From assembly GCA_963739235.1 (NCBI GenBank), contig CAVTZY010000017.1, forward strand, positions 124,001-188,000: DNA of 64,000 nucleotides, written 5' to 3'. Position numbers and translations under genes: made by a program. Every line of letters starts with the position of its first letter. Positions within the stretch are counted from its first letter, which is position 1. Under the pieces are notes generated by a model that was not told the origin of the DNA, did not search any database, and was given only the letters and a program-made list of their open reading frames with translations. This document shows, one piece after another, positions 27,505 through 36,477 of the stretch. The stretch comes from JAFNAG01 sp963739235. Lineage in GTDB: Bacteria; Acidobacteriota; UBA6911.

Positions 27505-28122
27505 ATGGAGTTGGATTCGTTCAGGGAAGCATGGCAACGTCAGCGCATCGGCGCCATGGCAAACCAGCCTGATCGGGAAATTATGGAATCGATCCAGCAG
27601 AAGCTGGTGCATCTCCACCAGATGATTGGCAGACGGGATCGTCGTGAAATCGGCGCAGCCATTTTTGGAGCCCTGATGTTCGGGTATCTGTTCGCGGTCG
27701 TGAACAGAGGTCTTTCCCGTATCGGGGCAGGCATCATTGTCACCGGATCGGTTCTCATCATTGTGAAGCTCAAACTGGCGCGTAGGCGGCAGCATGACCC
27801 GCACGCTCAGTTGAATCTGACGGAGTTTTTCCTGTCTGAACGAGAGCGAATCCAGGCTCAGATCCGTCTGCTGCGTTCCGTGCCGTTGTGGTATCTGGGC
27901 CCGATACTTCTGGGCGCGAATCTCTTTTTCGCCGGTCGCAGGAACTTTTTTCCGGAAGGCCTGGGATTTTTCGTGATCTCGCTTTTGCTGGCCGCATTCG
28001 TCTACTGGCTGAATCTCCAGGCAGTCCGGCGCCAACTTCTGCCCATAAAATGCGAGTTGGATAGTCTGATCGGTGAACTCGAACCGAATGGGGATGAAGC
28101 AATTCATATTCAAGAACGATAG
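27505..28122 (+). CDS. Four-helix membrane protein in ECF sigma operon, unknown function
   Basis: A 205-residue protein with a cytoplasmic-looking N-terminus (about 50 residues) and four predicted transmembrane segments (about 48-65, 68-86, 128-146, 150-172). A polar helix between the second and third carries the motif NLTEFFLSERERIQAQIRLLRSVP. I do not recognise a family. The tight spacing after the sigma gene and GGAGGG before the ATG point to an operon and perhaps an anti-sigma role, which is an inference from position only. Confidence 0.7.
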   Translation: MELDSFREAWQRQRIGAMANQPDREIMESIQQKLVHLHQMIGRRDRREIGAAIFGALMFGYLFAVVNRGLSRIGAGIIVTGSVLIIVKLKLARRRQHDPHAQLNLTEFFLSERERIQAQIRLLRSVPLWYLGPILLGANLFFAGRRNFFPEGLGFFVISLLLAAFVYWLNLQAVRRQLLPIKCELDSLIGELEPNGDEAIHIQER

Positions 28123-28137
28123 TTTTCGGAGGCGGGT

Positions 28138-29547
28138 ATGCTGTTTCGCTTATTTGCATGTTGCTCATTATCTCTGACCATTCTCGTTGGATGGTCCCTC
28201 GCATCGCTGCGCGCCCAGAGCCCGACGGCTGGAGGGCAACCGTCGGACGCCGAGATTCGCGGCCTGCTTCAGGAAAGGCTCGATCCAAACGCCGGCACCG
28301 GCATCATTGTCGGTTTGGCCGACGGCAAGGGCACTCACATTATTGCAGTTGGGAAAACCGGCACTGCCGGCGCGACCACACTTGACGGCACGACCGTGTT
28401 CGAGATCGGATCAGCCACTAAGGTATTTACCGCCACACTTCTGGCTGAAATGGCTTCCCGCGGCGAAGTCCACCTCGATGATCCCGTCGCAAAGTATTTG
28501 CCGGAATCTGTGCGCATCCCTGGGCGCAATGGCAGACAAATCACCTTGCTGGACCTGGTCACGCACACATCTGGCCTGCCTAGACTGCCTTCGAATCTCA
28601 GTCCCAAGGATCCGGCGAATCCCTATGCCGACTATACCGTCGCACAACTCTACGATTTCCTGTCCGGCTACAAGCTGGCCTCCGATATCGGCGTGACCTT
28701 CGAATATTCCAATCTGGGCGCAGGACTGCTAGGACATGCCCTCGCGCTCAAAGGAGGAATGAGTTACGAGGCCCTCGTCACCCAGCGTATCCTCGAACCG
28801 CTCCGGATGTCGGACACCGTGATCACATTGCGCCCCGAATTGCGCGCCAGGCTCGCCGTCGGGCACAACAGCGCCGGAAGTCCGGTCGCCAATTGGGATC
28901 TGCCTACGCTGGCCGGGGCCGGGGCGCTGCGATCCACGATGAACGACATGCTGAAATTTCTGACGGCGCATCTCTCCGGCCAGGGCCCGCTCGCCGTCGT
29001 GCTGCATCAAACACACCAGGCGCAGCGGAGCACGGCGATATCTGACGAGAGCATAGGCCTGGGATGGCTTTTGCGGCGGTCGTACGGCACCGAAATCGTC
29101 TGGCACAACGGCGGAACAGGGGGTTACCATTCGTTCATCGGGTTCGATCCGAAAGCAGGCGTCGGCGTGGTCGTGCTGCACAACTCAGCCGCCAGTATCG
29201 ATGACATCGGATTTCACATCATCGACAACCGCTTCCCTCTCGCCAAGCCGCCGGCGCCCCCTAGGCCGAGGACTGAGATTGCAATCAAGCCCGACCTGCT
29301 TGCGGCCTATGTCGGAGAGTACGAGCTTGTGCCGGGCTTCGTGCTTACCGTGACACGTGAGGAAGCAGGATTGTTTGTACAGGCAACGGGACAGTCCAGG
29401 TTGCAGGTGTACCCCGAAACGGAAACGGATTTCTTCTACAAATTGGTCGACGCGCAGATCACGTTTGTTAAAGACTCCACCGGGAAAGTCACAGGCTTGG
29501 TGCTGCATCAGAACGGTAGGGACACGCAGGGGCAGAAAATTAAATAG
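28138..29547 (+). CDS. Serine hydrolase of the beta-lactamase class C/PBP-like family
   Basis: A secreted esterase/DD-peptidase-like protein of 469 residues. After a signal peptide come the three penicillin-recognising motifs: SxxK in EIGSATKVFTATLL, YxN in FEYSNLGAGLLG, and HxG in VWHNGGTGGYHSF in place of KTG. LVTHTSGLPRLP is also typical. A C-terminal beta domain (from about AAYVGEYELVPGF) follows. It lies 15 bases downstream of the membrane protein and may belong to the sigma-factor operon. Beta-lactamase activity is not implied. Confidence 0.87.
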   Translation: MLFRLFACCSLSLTILVGWSLASLRAQSPTAGGQPSDAEIRGLLQERLDPNAGTGIIVGLADGKGTHIIAVGKTGTAGATTLDGTTVFEIGSATKVFTATLLAEMASRGEVHLDDPVAKYLPESVRIPGRNGRQITLLDLVTHTSGLPRLPSNLSPKDPANPYADYTVAQLYDFLSGYKLASDIGVTFEYSNLGAGLLGHALALKGGMSYEALVTQRILEPLRMSDTVITLRPELRARLAVGHNSAGSPVANWDLPTLAGAGALRSTMNDMLKFLTAHLSGQGPLAVVLHQTHQAQRSTAISDESIGLGWLLRRSYGTEIVWHNGGTGGYHSFIGFDPKAGVGVVVLHNSAASIDDIGFHIIDNRFPLAKPPAPPRPRTEIAIKPDLLAAYVGEYELVPGFVLTVTREEAGLFVQATGQSRLQVYPETETDFFYKLVDAQITFVKDSTGKVTGLVLHQNGRDTQGQKIK

Positions 29548-29629
29548 CATACGGTTGTAACTGGCGCAAAATCGGGATCAGGTCAATACCAATCGACATG
29601 TTGAGTATCGTGGGAGTTCTTGATCCGAC

Positions 29630-30505
29630 TTACAGGCGCTCCTGCGGGCGCGCTGTTGAAGCGGCGCCTCGGAGCAGCTGAGCTCTGCTTCCGTGGAAAT
29701 ACCAGACGTGGATGCAGAACATCACAATCAACACGGCTCCGAATGTACCGACGATCGTCGCACCGGTTGGCAGGTCAAGCTGAACGGAAAAATAGACGCC
29801 CAGCGCTGAAACCAAGGTACCCATGGTCCAGCCGATTGCAAGCCGTCGTCCTATACTGTCGGCAAACAACATGGCGCCCACGGAAGGGACTACCAAGTAA
29901 CAGAATACCAGCAGAACACCCGCGATCGCGACCGACGAAGTCACCACGAAGCCGAATGATGCGTAAAACAGAAAATCCCAAATGCGGAGTTTGAGGCCGG
30001 CTTGCTCAGCAGCGGCGGGATTGGTGGAAATCAGCAGGAACTGCTTGCGGAAAGTATAATGAAAGGCCCCGATGACGCCGTACAGTAAAGCCGTTTTTAT
30101 GACGTCGTGCGTGGAGACAGCCAGGATGTTACCCACGAGCATGTCCTTGAGGTGCTCGGTCTCGCCCGTTGCCTTGCTCATAGCGAGGATGGCGGTGGCC
30201 GAGGCCACGGCGTACGCAATGCCGACGAAGGCTTCCAGGGGAATGTGACTGCGCCGTGTGCGGGCGAATGTGAAAAGCGCCGCTCCCAGAAATGTGAAGG
30301 TCAGGCTTAGCCAATACGCACCACCTCCATGCGGGTCCATGCCGACCAGGATGGCGACCGTGGCTCCCAAGGCGGCGATCTGCGCCAGTGCAAGATCGAC
30401 GAAGATGACGCCGCGCTCCACCACGTGCACTCCCAGGTAGGCATGGATACCGGTCAGGATCAGGCTCGCGAGAAATGGCGCCAACAAAAACGAGAGGATT
30501 TCCAT
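29630..30505 (-). CDS. Metal ABC transporter permease (ZnuB/MntB family)
   Basis: A 291-residue inner-membrane permease of the ABC-3 family with about eight hydrophobic segments. It begins ILSFLLAPFLASLILTGIHAYLGVHVVERGVIFVDLALAQIAALG, a typical start for zinc/manganese permeases. It is the third gene of a minus-strand unit, nine bases after the binding protein. No ATP-binding subunit lies in the unit or elsewhere in the window. Confidence 0.87.
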   Translation of the reverse strand: MEILSFLLAPFLASLILTGIHAYLGVHVVERGVIFVDLALAQIAALGATVAILVGMDPHGGGAYWLSLTFTFLGAALFTFARTRRSHIPLEAFVGIAYAVASATAILAMSKATGETEHLKDMLVGNILAVSTHDVIKTALLYGVIGAFHYTFRKQFLLISTNPAAAEQAGLKLRIWDFLFYASFGFVVTSSVAIAGVLLVFCYLVVPSVGAMLFADSIGRRLAIGWTMGTLVSALGVYFSVQLDLPTGATIVGTFGAVLIVMFCIHVWYFHGSRAQLLRGAASTARPQERL

Positions 30506-30514
30506 AGTGCTCCT

Positions 30515-31462
30515 TTATCGGCTAGCCTGGAAGGCCTTAACCAGCAGTCCAATATCGTAATCAAAAAGTTCAAAGTAAGTCGTGACTTGTTTCTCCCCGC
30601 CGACGGAGGGCAGGTAGACCACGACCTGAGCGCCGGTTTCGCGCCCGATCGACTGCGGCGTTTTCAGGTCGAAATACGGTTCCACCAGCACCACGTGGCA
30701 GTTTTCGCGTTTCATCAGCTGGATCAGTTCGAAGGTATGGCCGGGGCTGGGCGGGATGCCCGGACGCGGCTCCACATATCCGATTACATTCAGTCCGAAG
30801 TGACTTGCGAAATTCGGGAACGAGCGGTGATAGGTGACTACCTTTCCACCTCGGTACGGCTTCATCGCGGCGTCCCAGTTTTGTTCCGCTGCGCTCAGGC
30901 GCTTGTCAAAATCCTGGAACCGTTGTTGGAAATAGGCCGCATCGCCCGGATCGAGTTCCGCCAGCTTATCGGCGATCCCGTGTGCAATCCGCCTTCCATT
31001 ATCAGGATCGAGCCAATAATGAGGGTTGCCCAGCGGATGGACATCACCCTCTGCGCGCGTCACAGGGCCCTGCGGTATTTCCAGGATCTGGGCAAACTGG
31101 GAGGCGTCCAGATAGCCTGGCGCCCCCACCTGAATCCGAGAATTCCCACACTGAGTGATCAACGGCGGCAGCCACCCAATCTCCAACTGCAATCCTACGC
31201 TGATCAAGAGCTGGGCCTGGCGCAGCTTCAATAGAAAGCTGGGCTTGGCTTCGACAAAATGCGGATCTTGATAGCCCTTGGCGATGGCCTCAACGATGAT
31301 CCTGTCACCCCCCACCTCCTGGGCCAGGGCCGCCATATCGGTGGTAGACGTGACGACGTTCAGCTTCCTTGCCTGACCCGCGGTTGGTGGCACTGTGCCG
31401 GCAATCAGCACTCCAAACAAGATCGCTGCAGCTATGCGTGCATAGTTCCGATTCGTCTTCAT
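30515..31462 (-). CDS. Periplasmic metal-binding protein of ABC transporter (ZnuA/TroA family)
   Basis: A 315-residue cluster A-I solute-binding protein with signal peptide. The metal ligands of the family are visible: His in GYQDPHFVEAKP, His in GNPHYWLDP, His in VVTYHRSFPNF, and an acidic residue in LVEPYFDLKTP. It lacks the long His-rich loop of many zinc-specific proteins, so zinc, manganese or iron are all possible. It hands metal to the downstream permease. Confidence 0.88.
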   Translation of the reverse strand: MKTNRNYARIAAAILFGVLIAGTVPPTAGQARKLNVVTSTTDMAALAQEVGGDRIIVEAIAKGYQDPHFVEAKPSFLLKLRQAQLLISVGLQLEIGWLPPLITQCGNSRIQVGAPGYLDASQFAQILEIPQGPVTRAEGDVHPLGNPHYWLDPDNGRRIAHGIADKLAELDPGDAAYFQQRFQDFDKRLSAAEQNWDAAMKPYRGGKVVTYHRSFPNFASHFGLNVIGYVEPRPGIPPSPGHTFELIQLMKRENCHVVLVEPYFDLKTPQSIGRETGAQVVVYLPSVGGEKQVTTYFELFDYDIGLLVKAFQASR

Positions 31463-31471
31463 GCGTCTCTC

Positions 31472-32788
31472 CTAAAACGGGTGGGCCCCGTGTGCCCCTA
31501 AAGAAAAAAGAATCTGCAGCAGCAGTTCGTGCGTGTCGATGTTTCCCGCATAACGTGTAAAACGATATTGGCCGCGCACCTGGCTGAATTCGCTCGGCCA
31601 ATAGGTGAGCACCAGGGAACCGCCTTTGTCCAGCGAATTGCTGAGCCGGCTGCGTTCGGAACGGTCGTAGCGTCCCCCCAAAAACCAGCGCCGTCCGAGC
31701 TGATAGTCGATGGATGCATATAGGCCAAAGGCCTTTTGCTCGGCCGGAAACTGCTGGCGCATGCTCCAGATGAATTCGCTCCGGAGGATGAAGGAATGAT
31801 AGATGGAACGGCGCAGTGGTTTCCACCGCATTGTCGCATCCACGCCATAGAGCTTTGTCAGGAATCCACTGCCGGTGTCGTTATGTCCTCGTGCATAGGA
31901 GATGCCAAAATCCAGATTGGTCGAGTCCGTGACATCTTTGTACCCTCGGAAGTGGGCCACCTCACTTACATCGCTCTTCCTCGATGCACTGAACACGTCA
32001 GCCGAATCACCTCGGAAGAGCTGCCCCGTCGCTTCCAGAAAAACTCCCTTGGGAGCCGGCAAGATGCGCTGGATTGAAAAGCCGGCGTCGTTAATTCCAT
32101 CCTCTCCTCCCACCAGGTTTTCAGTCACCAGCGGGCGGTCCACCCAGGGAAGAACGTGATTGTGCAAGGTGTTCACTTTCCCGAAGGCTGAGCGCATTTT
32201 GCCTGCTCTTGCCACAAATCCGCCGGGCAGGGACGTGAAGGTGATGTACCCCTCCTCCAGGTTGACGCCAGCCTCCCCAAAGGAAATGAAGAAATCACCG
32301 CGCGCATAAGGATCAAGAATTGCCTGCAAACCGACCTCCGATTCGTGCATCTGTAGCGCGGGCGAAGGCTGCACGGGATTATGTCCGGCGATACCGATAA
32401 AGTCTCCTATCACGCTGATATCGGGATTCAGCGCCTTGGCGGCGCTCCCCCCGGCGCCCCCAAGGACTCCTGGCTGTTGGGGAGGCGAGCCTGCCTGGGC
32501 GCCAGCCGGATTCGGCGGCGGGGCAGAGGCAGTTTTCGGAGGGGCCTGCATGGGCGTCGGCGTGCTTACACCGGCATCAGGGATCGACTGCGCAAGGGGT
32601 TGCCGATCCTCGAGCCGGCGGACCTGCCCCTCAAGTGCGATGATCCTCTCTTCTAATTCATGGATCTCCTTCAATAGCACAGCTATGTCCGGCTGCCCCT
32701 GGCTCGTCTGCGCCGTTTGTTTTTCCTGTGAAAAGAGCGGCGTCGCGAGAAGTGTTACCGCAATCGCCAGACGGCTCACATATCTCAT
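31472..32788 (-). CDS. Outer-membrane beta-barrel (porin-like) protein in metal-import operon
   Basis: A 438-residue exported protein: signal peptide, a coiled-coil segment (VLLKEIHELEERIIALEGQVRRLE, a heptad pattern typical of periplasmic anchors), a proline-rich linker, then an aromatic beta-barrel with alternating residues ending in LGAHGAHPF. It is first in the unit with the binding protein and permease, and only nine bases separate it from the next gene. This suggests it admits the chelated or free metal across the outer membrane. I do not recognise a named family. Confidence 0.75.
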   Translation of the reverse strand: MRYVSRLAIAVTLLATPLFSQEKQTAQTSQGQPDIAVLLKEIHELEERIIALEGQVRRLEDRQPLAQSIPDAGVSTPTPMQAPPKTASAPPPNPAGAQAGSPPQQPGVLGGAGGSAAKALNPDISVIGDFIGIAGHNPVQPSPALQMHESEVGLQAILDPYARGDFFISFGEAGVNLEEGYITFTSLPGGFVARAGKMRSAFGKVNTLHNHVLPWVDRPLVTENLVGGEDGINDAGFSIQRILPAPKGVFLEATGQLFRGDSADVFSASRKSDVSEVAHFRGYKDVTDSTNLDFGISYARGHNDTGSGFLTKLYGVDATMRWKPLRRSIYHSFILRSEFIWSMRQQFPAEQKAFGLYASIDYQLGRRWFLGGRYDRSERSRLSNSLDKGGSLVLTYWPSEFSQVRGQYRFTRYAGNIDTHELLLQILFSLGAHGAHPF

Positions 32789-32975
32789 CGGAATCCCTCC
32801 TTCGTCGAACTATTCGCCAGAAACAAATCTTCAGAGCGGATCACACCGGTCACTGAATCCCGAGCAGTATAGGTGTTCTTGTCGCTCGGCGCCCACAAGC
32901 ACATCCTGGTGTCCATGTCACCGGACCCTCAATCATCACGGCAAATCTATTGATAATTCCGAAACAACGGTCAAG

Positions 32976-33413
32976 TCAGAAGGTTCTCCCCCATTGTCCG
33001 TTTCCGGTCAGGCCCGCGATGATGGACTCCAGGGGCGTTGATTCAAGAGCGTGGCAAAGGAGGACCTCGCTTGGAGGCAGAGGAGAAAAAACGGAAGTTG
33101 GATGCAGGAAGGCCGGCGCACAAATCGGGGGCGGCGGCATTGTGTGCTCGAGCAGCGGTCCAGCGCTGGCTCGACTCAGATATAAGGCTTGCGACCAGAG
33201 GCAGGCTTGACAGACATCCCGTTTTTGAAAAGGAACTCGATGCTGAGCCGGGTTGGTCACCGACAGTGCGGCCGAATGGACCGACGCCGCCTGCCATCCA
33301 AAGGCAAGGATATCGGCGCAATCGTGACTTAGAGGAAGACCAATGCACAGCAAGAGGAAGGAACTGACAAGTGCCCAAACCAGCAACGCCCGAAATCTCA
33401 TCTGCAAGGTCAC
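32976..33413 (-). CDS. Small exported Cys/His-containing protein, unknown function
   Basis: About 145 residues with a signal peptide (FRALLVWALVSSFLLLCIGLPLSHDC). It contains a HDC and a DVCQAC pair that could bind metal. The start GTG 33413 has GAGGAG eight bases upstream; ATG 33401 is an alternative. It is co-directional with, and about 190 bases upstream of, the metal-import unit, which suggests but does not prove a link to metal handling. No family assigned with confidence. Confidence 0.5.
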   Translation of the reverse strand: MTLQMRFRALLVWALVSSFLLLCIGLPLSHDCADILAFGWQAASVHSAALSVTNPAQHRVPFQKRDVCQACLWSQALYLSRASAGPLLEHTMPPPPICAPAFLHPTSVFSPLPPSEVLLCHALESTPLESIIAGLTGNGQWGRTF

Positions 33414-33854
33414 TCTTGGCTCTCCTCGGTTATCCTCATGCGCACCAGCCCCTCGCCGGTTTGAACCAGGCCACCAGCTATATTGTTGGATCCAGATGAA
33501 AAAAGTTTCGCGCAGCCTCATTTTTTCCCTTCTGTCAAAAAAAGCAGACAGGAGGAAACTCCTCTTTCACCACCGCATCTAGAGTTCCGAGTCGTTGGTT
33601 TTGAGAGTTGCTAAGAGTTAGACATCGTAAGGTCGAGTGAGTGCATCGTTGAGAATGCAAGGGAGGTCTGAACGCGTCGACAAGCAGTAGCGGTTATTGC
33701 AACACTCTTTTTCTATAGCGTCAAAGGCCGGTTGGATCAGCTAAGTTGCTGATTCGGCTGGTGTTTGTTTCCCGCCGAGTCCTCATTGTATCAGGACATC
33801 CGAAAGGCAGCTCTCAAAAATCCAAGGTTTTTTGATACTTTGCTTGCAGAATGG

Positions 33855-33884
33855 TTCACCGTGAGATACAATTGGGATTATAAT
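33855..33884 (+). promoter_or_regulatory. Candidate sigma-70 promoter of the transposon genes
   Basis: A perfect -10 box TATAAT (33879-33884) lies 18 bases after TTCACC (33855-33860), a four-of-six match to the -35 consensus. It is 26 bases before the ATG at 33911, which has AGGAGA at good spacing. Confidence 0.55.
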
Positions 33885-33910
33885 AGTCCTAGATGTATCA
33901 CAGGAGAACC

Positions 33911-34600
33911 ATGCTCACTCCAACCGATTCCATCGAGGCTTTGACAGCCTTGTTCCGCAGGCGCTCCGTAGCGGACCTCGCAACGCTTTACGCGACACTC
34001 GAAACCGAATCTCGTATGAGTGTATTTCGCCGCCTGTCGGCTGTCGGGTATGTGTCCAGTTACAGTCACGCCGGCCGGTTCTATACGCTGAGCGATATTC
34101 CCACATTCGACCCGGACGGCCTGTGGTGTTATCAGGGCGTCTGTTTTTCCCGTCATGGGTCGCTGAAGTCGACCGTTGCCCATATGGTCCAAAAGGCAGA
34201 AGCGGGAAGCACCCATCACGAGTTGCATGTGCGGCTCCGGGTCCGGGTGCACAACACGCTGCTCGATTTGATTCAGGAGAAACGGATCGGGCGCGAACCC
34301 CTGGCTGGGCAATTCCTGTATGTCAGCGCCGATGCCGGGCGCGCCGGTTCGCAACTGGCCTTGCGGCGCAGGCAACTGGAGGACACACCTGGAGCGGCAG
34401 TCGAAGTGCCTGCTTCGGTCGTGATCGAAGTGCTCCTGGATCTTGTCCAGGGTGCCGGGGTGCGGCTCGATGCCGGTCGCGTGGCGGAAAGGCTCAGTGC
34501 CCGTGGCATTGCCGTCACGGCTGACCAGGTGGAAGGTATCTTCCGCCTCCACGGAGTAAAAAAAACGGCACGCTCCCGCTCGAAACGCTTGCGGTCATGA
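33911..34600 (+). CDS. Transposon accessory protein, probably DNA-binding
   Basis: A 229-residue protein of unknown family. The N-terminal 75 residues (EALTALFRRRSVADLATLYATLE, SVFRRLSAVGYVSSYSHAGRFYTL) look like a winged helix-turn-helix, and SRHGSLKSTVAHMVQ follows. The C-terminus is basic (KKTARSRSKRLRS). The start is ATG 33911 with AGGAGA five bases upstream. It overlaps the transposase gene by ATGA, so the two products are probably made together and act together, for example in end recognition or regulation. Confidence 0.7.
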   Translation: MLTPTDSIEALTALFRRRSVADLATLYATLETESRMSVFRRLSAVGYVSSYSHAGRFYTLSDIPTFDPDGLWCYQGVCFSRHGSLKSTVAHMVQKAEAGSTHHELHVRLRVRVHNTLLDLIQEKRIGREPLAGQFLYVSADAGRAGSQLALRRRQLEDTPGAAVEVPASVVIEVLLDLVQGAGVRLDAGRVAERLSARGIAVTADQVEGIFRLHGVKKTARSRSKRLRS

Positions 34601-36477
34601 GGCGGCAGATACGTTCGATGCAAGACGGCTTTCACAACCACTTGTTCGACGTTGCCGGGGTTCTGGTGACTGCGGACGATCCCCTGGAGACGTGCCCTGT
34701 CTGCAACCGATCGATGTACGTGCAGAAAACCGTTCGGCGCAACGGGCTGACCTTGTCGCACGGTTCCTTTCGCGTGCGCGAGACCGTACGCGTCTGTGCC
34801 TCCCGATGCCGGCACGAGGGTTCTCGGGTAGCTCATCGTCCGGCAACACTGGCCTGCCTGATTCCGCCTGGAAGCGTGGTCGGATACGATGTTATGGTCC
34901 ACATCGGTCTGGAGCGTTTCGTTCATCACCAGCAACGAGACGAAATCCGTGTCGGTCTTGAGAAGGAACACGGCATCCTTCTTTCTTCCGGAGAGATCAG
35001 CGACCTCGGCAGGCGCTTCCTGGTCTATCTCGAAGCTCTCCATCGAGAGAAGGCTCCGGCGCTCCGTGCTGCTCTGGAAGCCGATGGTGGCTGGCCCCTT
35101 CATATCGACGCCACCGGCGAAGATGGAAGGGGTACGCTGCTGGTGGCGTTCTCGGGCTGGCGCCGCTGGGTGCTGGGCGCGTGGAAAGTCCCGACCGAGC
35201 GATCGGATGTCATTCTTCCCCGGCTCGACGAAACAGCTGCGCTTTTCGGTTCTCCTTGTGCCATCATGCGCGACCTTGGCCGAGCGGTAACAGAAGCGGC
35301 GGAGGAGTTCGTGAACCAGCTCGCCTCTCCCATCCCGGTGTTGGCCTGCCACCAGCACTTCCTGCGCAACGTCGGCACGGACCTGCTGCGGGAAGGACAC
35401 GACAAGCTGCGCGGTCTCTTTCGCTGCGTCGATATCCGCAAGGATATTCGCGCCTTCGTGCGCAAGCTGGGACATTGCCTCGGAAAGAGAATCCACGAAG
35501 CCCGGGTGGACATTCGAGCTTGGCTGGATCAGTCCGTCCAGGACATCGAGATTCCGGAAGGCGCGGCAGGGATCGCCGTCGTTCGTGCGCTGGCGCAATG
35601 GATACTGGATTTTTCCGCCGACGGCAGGAATGAGGGCTTCCCGTTCGATTTGCCTTACCTGGATCTCTATGTCCGGTGCCTGCACATCCGCTGGGCGGTG
35701 GCTGGCTTTCTCCGAAAGGCGCCTGCGGACGCGAAGGTCAAGAAGTTCCTCGCCCGCTTGCAGAAGATTCTGGCGCCGATGGATTGCGATGTGCCGCCCT
35801 TTGCCCAGGTCGCACAGGATCTCGACAAGCGGGCGAACATCTTTGCGGAATTGCGCACCGCTCTCCGGCTGGCTCCAAAGTCCAGCGGACGGAGCGATAG
35901 CGCAGCCGCGCCTTCGGATGCCCTGCTCACAGCCAACGAGTTCGAAGACATCCGCGCGGCCGTCGCCAAGCTTACCGCGCGCTTGAAAGAACGCCGCCCG
36001 GAGCGTGGACCGGCCAAAGACATAAGGCAGGCAATCGACATCGTCCTTACGCATCTCGATCGTCACGGCCAATTCCTCTGGGGTCATGCTATCACCTTGA
36101 ACGAGGAAACCGGGCGCGTTCGGCTGGTGGACCGGACCAATAACATTCTCGAAGGTTTCTTTCACGGGATGAAGCATGGGGAACGGCGGCGTAGTGGCCG
36201 CAAAATCCTTACGCAGGACTTCGAACGACTGCCGGCGGCAGCCGCTTTGGCCATAAACGTGACCCGGCCTGATTATATTGCGATTCTCTGTGGCTCCCTT
36301 GAGCACCTCCCGAGGGCCTTTGCGAAACTGGACGAGGAAAACCGATCGCATTCCCTGCCGGCGAGAACCGAAGAGAGTCTGACGATTGAGACAGAGACTG
36401 CTTCAATGACTTTAGCCGACAAAAAGCTGATCAGATTAGCGCAAATGGAGAAACGGATTGTGGCTGCCGGCGGTTGA
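34597..36477 (+). CDS. DDE transposase with N-terminal zinc-ribbon, unassigned IS family
   Basis: A 626-residue protein. A CPVC ... CASRC module (Cys33, 36, 67, 71) resembles the N-terminal zinc fingers of ISL3-like transposases. Candidate catalytic residues are Asp171 in LHIDATGED, Asp226 in CAIMRDLGRA and Glu519 in DRTNNILEGFFHG. The stretch between the second Asp and the Glu is long (about 290 residues) and includes a conserved-looking CHQHFLRNVG, suggesting an alpha-helical insertion. The reading frame is intact and the element has clear ends, so it may be recently active. Confidence 0.8.
   Translation: MRRQIRSMQDGFHNHLFDVAGVLVTADDPLETCPVCNRSMYVQKTVRRNGLTLSHGSFRVRETVRVCASRCRHEGSRVAHRPATLACLIPPGSVVGYDVMVHIGLERFVHHQQRDEIRVGLEKEHGILLSSGEISDLGRRFLVYLEALHREKAPALRAALEADGGWPLHIDATGEDGRGTLLVAFSGWRRWVLGAWKVPTERSDVILPRLDETAALFGSPCAIMRDLGRAVTEAAEEFVNQLASPIPVLACHQHFLRNVGTDLLREGHDKLRGLFRCVDIRKDIRAFVRKLGHCLGKRIHEARVDIRAWLDQSVQDIEIPEGAAGIAVVRALAQWILDFSADGRNEGFPFDLPYLDLYVRCLHIRWAVAGFLRKAPADAKVKKFLARLQKILAPMDCDVPPFAQVAQDLDKRANIFAELRTALRLAPKSSGRSDSAAAPSDALLTANEFEDIRAAVAKLTARLKERRPERGPAKDIRQAIDIVLTHLDRHGQFLWGHAITLNEETGRVRLVDRTNNILEGFFHGMKHGERRRSGRKILTQDFERLPAAAALAINVTRPDYIAILCGSLEHLPRAFAKLDEENRSHSLPARTEESLTIETETASMTLADKKLIRLAQMEKRIVAAGG

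Noticed and set aside
34273..36351. 692-codon minus-strand open frame opposite the transposase
   Set aside because: Antisense to two well-supported genes with ribosome sites, promoter and DDE motifs. Its low-complexity, Arg/Ala/Val-rich product matches nothing; long antisense frames are expected in GC-rich genes.
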